DNA of 64,000 bases from Bradyrhizobium sp. CCBAU 51627. Its GTDB lineage: Bacteria; Pseudomonadota; Alphaproteobacteria; Rhizobiales; Xanthobacteraceae. The DNA lies in assembly GCF_028128765.1 (NCBI RefSeq), contig NZ_LBJG01000005.1:124001-188000 (forward strand). The letters run 5' to 3'. Made by a program: the position numbers and the translations under genes. The notes under the pieces were generated by a model. It searched no databases, was not told the DNA's origin, and worked only from the letters and a program-made list of their open reading frames with translations. Positions 60,738 to 64,000 of the stretch are shown one piece after another. How positions within the stretch are numbered: position 1 is the stretch's first letter; every line of letters begins with the position of its first letter.

Positions 60738-61868
60738 ATGACCAACGCCTTCACGCCCATCGAAATCCTCCGCCCCACCATCCTGGAGTTCGGCAACGGC
60801 ACGATCACGGCTGCCGCGCGCTTCGCCGAGCGGATCGGCGCCAAGCGGCCGCTGGTGATTTCCGACCCCTTCAATGCGCGCCGTGTCGATACGCTGGCGC
60901 TGCCGGGCGTCGTCAAGGTGTTCGGCGAGGTCAAGCCCGAGCCGGATCTGCCCAACCTCGAGAAGGCGGTGGCGATGGCGAAGGAGGCCAAGCCCGATCT
61001 CGTCGTCGGCTTCGGCGGCGGCAGTGCGATGGATCTGGCCAAGCTCGTCGCGGTGATGTGCACGAATGACGTGCCCTTCGCCAACATCGTCGGGCCGGAG
61101 AAGGTGGCCGGCCGCAGCGTGGCGCTGATGCAGATCCCGACCACCTCGGGCACCGGCAGCGAGGCCGGCACCCGTGCGCTCGTCACCGATCCCGTCAGCC
61201 AGAACAAGCAGGCGGTGCAGAGCCGTTTCATGCTGGCCGATATCGCCATCGTCGACCCTGATCTGACGATGACCGTGCCGAAGGAGATCACGGCCGCTAC
61301 CGGCGTCGATGCACTGGCGCATTGCGTCGAGGCCTATACCAGCCGCAAGGCGCACCCGACGATCGACCTTTATGCGCTCGAAGGCGCGCGGCTGGTCGGG
61401 AAATATCTCAAGCGCGCGGTGGCCGACGGCGGCGATCGCGAGGCCCGCGCCGGTCTTTCGCTCGCCTCGCTCTATGGCGGCTACTGCCTCGGGCCGGTGA
61501 ACACGACCGCCGGCCATGCCGTGGCCTATCCGCTCGGCACGCGTCATCACATCGCCCATGGCCTTGCCTGCGCGATGATCTTCCCGCACACGCTGGCGTT
61601 CAACATGCCTGCGGTCGAGGCGAAGACGATGGCGGTGCTCGGAGCGCTCGGTCTGCCCCAGCAGAACGATCCGAAGCATGCGTTCGACGCAACCTACGCC
61701 TTCTGCAAGAACCTCGGCGTCGAGATGCGGCTGTCGGCGCTCGGCGTGCCAAAGAACGATCTCGGCGGCATGGCCGACGAGGCTCACGCTATCAGGCGGC
61801 TGCTCGACAACAACCCGCGCGATCTGAGCCGGGATGCGATCCTTGAGATGTACGAGGCCGCGTTCTAG
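60738..61868 (+). CDS. Iron-containing alcohol dehydrogenase
   Basis: A 376-residue group III alcohol dehydrogenase from ATG 60738. The NAD-binding GGGSAMDLAKLVAVMCTNDV, GRSVALMQIPTTSGTGSEAG, and metal ligands in TGVDALAHCVEAYTSRKAHP and NTTAGHAVAYPLGTRHHIAH are intact. It ends the IclR-controlled operon and would oxidise an alcohol or sugar acid, or reduce an aldehyde made by the DapA-like enzyme (inference). The longer frame starting at 60687 overlaps pdxA and is rejected. Confidence 0.88.
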   Translation: MTNAFTPIEILRPTILEFGNGTITAAARFAERIGAKRPLVISDPFNARRVDTLALPGVVKVFGEVKPEPDLPNLEKAVAMAKEAKPDLVVGFGGGSAMDLAKLVAVMCTNDVPFANIVGPEKVAGRSVALMQIPTTSGTGSEAGTRALVTDPVSQNKQAVQSRFMLADIAIVDPDLTMTVPKEITAATGVDALAHCVEAYTSRKAHPTIDLYALEGARLVGKYLKRAVADGGDREARAGLSLASLYGGYCLGPVNTTAGHAVAYPLGTRHHIAHGLACAMIFPHTLAFNMPAVEAKTMAVLGALGLPQQNDPKHAFDATYAFCKNLGVEMRLSALGVPKNDLGGMADEAHAIRRLLDNNPRDLSRDAILEMYEAAF

Positions 61869-62070
61869 CCGGCTCCGCGCCCCGCGCGCGGCAAACCAAA
61901 AGCCACGGATATCAAAATGGACCAGGCTGTGATCCCATCCACCGCAGTGCTTGCCAGTCCGGGGGCGAGCAGGTAGAAGGCTGCACGCCTGAGCCGTGAT
62001 TTGCGCTATCAGCGCTTCCGGCCACAGTTGGACAATTCAGTAAGATATTGAATTTGTTCGACTATTCCGT

Positions 62071-62144
62071 TGGGGAATGGTGTAACGGTAGCACAACAGA
62101 CTCTGACTCTGTTTGTCTTGGTTCGAATCCAGGTTCCCCAGCCA
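62071..62144 (+). tRNA. tRNA-Gln (anticodon CTG)
   Basis: The 74-base sequence TGGGGAATGGTGTAACGGTA... folds as a tRNA. The acceptor stem is TGGGGAA/TTCCCCA, the anticodon stem ACAGA/TCTGT encloses the loop CTCTGAC with anticodon CTG, and the T arm is TGGTTCGAATCCA. The 3' GCCA is encoded. The TGGGG start and G73 agree with glutamine identity. The gene is alone between the alcohol dehydrogenase and the DUF1428 protein. Confidence 0.95.
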
Positions 62145-62311
62145 GTTCCAGGCGCTCTCCAGACTACCAGGCATTTCCCGGGCATGATTGCCGCCGTAGG
62201 CACTCCGGCGGTTTGACTGGCCGGTCCTCGCGACGGTTTGCCTCATCCATCACGCGTCGGATCGGCATGCCTCAGGTCGTCCTTGGGTCGTTCAGCCCCA
62301 GGAGATCCAAA

Positions 62312-62674
62312 ATGCCCTACGTCGATGGTTTCGTGCTCGCCGTGCCGAAAGACAAGATCGAGGCCTACAAGGCCCTGGCGCGAACGGCGTGTGCGGTGTG
62401 GATGGAGCATGGCGCGCTCGATTATGTCGAGTGCATCGGCGATGACGTCCCCTATGGCCAGCTCACATCCTTCCCGCGCGCGGTGATGGCCGCGGAAGAC
62501 GAGGTCATAGTGTTTTCCTGGATCGTCTACCGCGACCGGGCGAGCCGCGATGCCGTCAACTCTAAGGTGATGGCCGATGCCAGGCTCAAGGGCTCCGACA
62601 TGCCGTTCGACGGCAAGCGCATGATCTATGGCGGCTTCACCACTCTGCTGCGGGCAGATGAGATGGCCCGCTGA
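62312..62674 (+). CDS. DUF1428 family protein
   Basis: A 120-residue protein beginning MPYVDGFVLAVPKDKIEAYK after an AGGAGATCC site. It contains the family features YVECIGDDVPYGQLTSFPRA, EDEVIVFSWIVYRDRASRDA and FDGKRMIYGGFTTLLRAD. DUF1428 proteins are dimeric alpha-beta barrel relatives, often annotated as RNA signal recognition particle protein, but without proven function. The upstream part of the frame (62048-62311) runs through the tRNA and is rejected. Confidence 0.88.
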   Translation: MPYVDGFVLAVPKDKIEAYKALARTACAVWMEHGALDYVECIGDDVPYGQLTSFPRAVMAAEDEVIVFSWIVYRDRASRDAVNSKVMADARLKGSDMPFDGKRMIYGGFTTLLRADEMAR

Positions 62675-62760
62675 GCACGCTTTGGACGGTGACAGTCCGT
62701 CTGCGTGACCGGCTCGCCTCTGCGAGCTGGTACATCCAGTTCAGTCGAGGAACGCAAATT

Positions 62761-63402
62761 ATGCTCACTGTCTATGGCGAAGGTCGTGGCTTCCGTGTTG
62801 TTTGGCTGCTCGAGGAGCTGGGATTGGCTTATCGGCTGCGACAGGTCGATCTGCTCACAGTGGAAAATGACCGCGACTTCCTCGCGATCAACTCCGCCGG
62901 ATTCATTCCCGCGCTGCAGGATGGCGACACGATCATGGTCGAGTCGATCGCCATTCTCGAGTACCTGCTCGCGCGCTACGGCTCAGGTTCGCTTAGCGTC
63001 GCCCCGGAGGATCCCGCTTTCGCAGCCTATCTGCAATTCCTCCACTTGGGCGAGGCCGGGCTTGCCGGGCCGATGAACGCCGTCCTGGTGGGCCGCCAAC
63101 TCGCGCCCGAAGCCGAGCGAGGGGCCCGCGTGACCCGCTGGGCGGCCGAGACCTTCCTGAGCCGGTTGGGTTTGGTCCTTCGCCGCCTTGCGGACAGCCC
63201 CTATCTCGCCGGCGGCCGATTCACCGCTGCCGATATCTCGGTGAGCTATGCCCTGCTGCTCGGCCTGCGAACCGGCAACTACGTTCCCGGGCCGACGGAG
63301 CGGGCGTATCTCGTTCGCACGACGGCACGCCCTGCCTATGCGCGAGCGATGGAGAGTTGCCAGGCCACCAAGGCCTGGGCGGCGAGATCACCGGGATTGT
63401 AG
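62761..63402 (+). CDS. Glutathione S-transferase
   Basis: A 213-residue protein starting MLTVYGEGRGFRVVWLLEEL at ATG 62761. The N-terminal thioredoxin fold includes the cis-proline and glutathione-binding residues in INSAGFIPALQDGDTIMVES IAI. The C-terminal helical domain contains PYLAGGRFTAADISVSYALL, the GST N-capping motif. It conjugates or reduces electrophiles with glutathione in the cytosol. The substrate is unknown. Confidence 0.88.
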   Translation: MLTVYGEGRGFRVVWLLEELGLAYRLRQVDLLTVENDRDFLAINSAGFIPALQDGDTIMVESIAILEYLLARYGSGSLSVAPEDPAFAAYLQFLHLGEAGLAGPMNAVLVGRQLAPEAERGARVTRWAAETFLSRLGLVLRRLADSPYLAGGRFTAADISVSYALLLGLRTGNYVPGPTERAYLVRTTARPAYARAMESCQATKAWAARSPGL

Positions 63403-63519
63403 CGCTCGCAGAGCTGGAGCGGCCAAGCGCTTGGTCCCCAACCCTCCGCGCCAGAACGGGGCGCGAAGCCACAATCCCTGGTGCTGCCGTCGGGCAAAAC
63501 ACCCAAGAACACCGTCAAT

Positions 63520-64000
63520 CCCACCTCGTGAAAATATTCCACTTTACCGAAATTCTGATTTGTCGTATTTATCTGCGCATCCCAGCCCAGCGAAGGGGCG
63601 GTCGTACGTCGTCACGAACGCGGGCTGGGGAGCGGTGGACGCGGGCGGCGTCGTCGCGGATGCGTGTGGCAGGGCGGGGCAGTGGATTGAGCCGAGCCCT
63701 GTGAGCCACGGCAAGCCGCGTCGGACGAACGGCGCCTTGTCCCGCGAAGCCCATCGGGGCGAAGCGGGATTGTTCGCGTACGGCGAAACCGCGTGGTCCT
63801 GGCCGTCGTTGCTACGGCCAAGCCTTCGCGAAGGCCTCATCATGTCAACCGGCGTGGTGCGGTGCATTTCGGAAGGTGACGGAGGCAAAGGGAATTCGTC
63901 TCCGGGGAGAGCGCGCATAAGCCGTCAACCATCGCGCAGGGAAGGCCGAGTTTCGGTTGCCCTGTGGTTCCCCTGTGCATTGCGCGTGCATCATTCTCGC
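63520..64000. repeat. Non-coding stretch resembling a dispersed Bradyrhizobium-type repeat
   Basis: From about 63525 the sequence runs TCGTGAAAATATTCCACTTT, then ACCGAAATTCTGATTTGTCG, and later includes CGTCACGAACGCGGGCTGGG, GGACGAACGGCGCCTTGTC, and TCTCCGGGGAGAGCGCGCAT near 63900. This order of blocks recalls a long non-coding repeat I associate with Bradyrhizobium and Rhodopseudomonas genomes. No reading frame in it is convincing. It continues beyond the window. The call rests on recall. Confidence 0.45.

Noticed and set aside
59666..61291. 541-codon minus-strand frame
   Set aside because: Antisense to the PdxA-like and alcohol dehydrogenase genes, both of which carry intact catalytic motifs.
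62048..62311. Upstream extension of the DUF1428 frame
   Set aside because: It reads through the tRNA-Gln gene, and the conserved protein begins at ATG 62312 behind a good ribosome site.

Overview
The window is GC-rich alphaproteobacterial chromosome, most likely Bradyrhizobium or a close relative. Evidence for this is the lipid A acyl carrier protein AcpXL at the left edge, many small proteins of types typical of Bradyrhizobium, dispersed cgtcattccgggg... and tagggtgggtt... repeats, and a dense set of ABC-fed catabolic operons. No phage, plasmid, CRISPR or intact insertion sequence was seen. The taxonomic call is inference from gene content.

Layout. 1-4 kb: end of acpXL, a ParB-like protein, and small hypothetical proteins mixed with gene remnants (a Crp C-terminal fragment and a frameshifted DUF6894 gene). 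3.9-7.6 kb (minus strand): flavin reductase, MgtC-like protein, AhpD-like peroxidase-related enzyme, HerA-like ATPase. 8-9 kb: an extradiol ring-cleavage dioxygenase. 9-23.7 kb: the main catabolic island. It has a NicAB-type molybdenum hydroxylase with a cytochrome c tail, a 6-hydroxynicotinate reductase, a UPF0280 protein, an AA_synth (DUF1185) protein, a complete branched-chain-type ABC transporter, a MarR regulator, an enamidase and a ferredoxin reductase. Together these read as an oxidative-then-reductive route for nicotinate: hydroxylation to 6-hydroxynicotinate, ring reduction, then enamide hydrolysis. This chemistry is known from Eubacterium barkeri and reported as partly reductive in Azorhizobium. 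Near-identical palindromes at the reductase promoter and in the enamidase/reductase-partner intergenic region tie the units into one regulon.

23.7-29.2 kb: a small coiled-coil protein, a cytochrome P450, a run of five small hydrophilic proteins ending at a clear terminator, a DUF763 protein and an MscS channel. 29.3-34.5 kb: a TetR-led operon of protocatechuate/gallate 4,5-cleavage type enzymes (LigI-like hydrolase, GalB-like hydratase, GalC/RraA-like aldolase, a 4,5-dihydroxyphthalate decarboxylase-like protein and a dehydrogenase) that includes a dctA remnant. Its promoter-operator is matched over 40 bp (33 identical) by the one in front of the extradiol dioxygenase 21 kb away, so the two units are probably co-regulated.

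34.5-38.6 kb: two cytosine-deaminase-like amidohydrolases and an amino-acid-type binding protein. 38.7-42.4 kb: a MarR-controlled AaeB/AaeX/AaeA-type aromatic acid efflux operon. 42.4-49.8 kb: microproteins, an acyl-CoA ligase, a Baeyer-Villiger monooxygenase with a shikimate-dehydrogenase-like partner, a MltB-type transglycosylase, small conserved proteins and a MaoC dehydratase. 49.9-55.4 kb: an RND efflux pump with a divergent TetR. 55.4-56.6 kb: RNase Z and a small conserved protein. 56.7-61.9 kb: an IclR-controlled C4 acid sugar operon (DapA-like, DUF1537 kinase, PdxA-like, iron alcohol dehydrogenase). 62-64 kb: tRNA-Gln(CTG), a DUF1428 protein, a glutathione S-transferase and a non-coding stretch that resembles a dispersed repeat.
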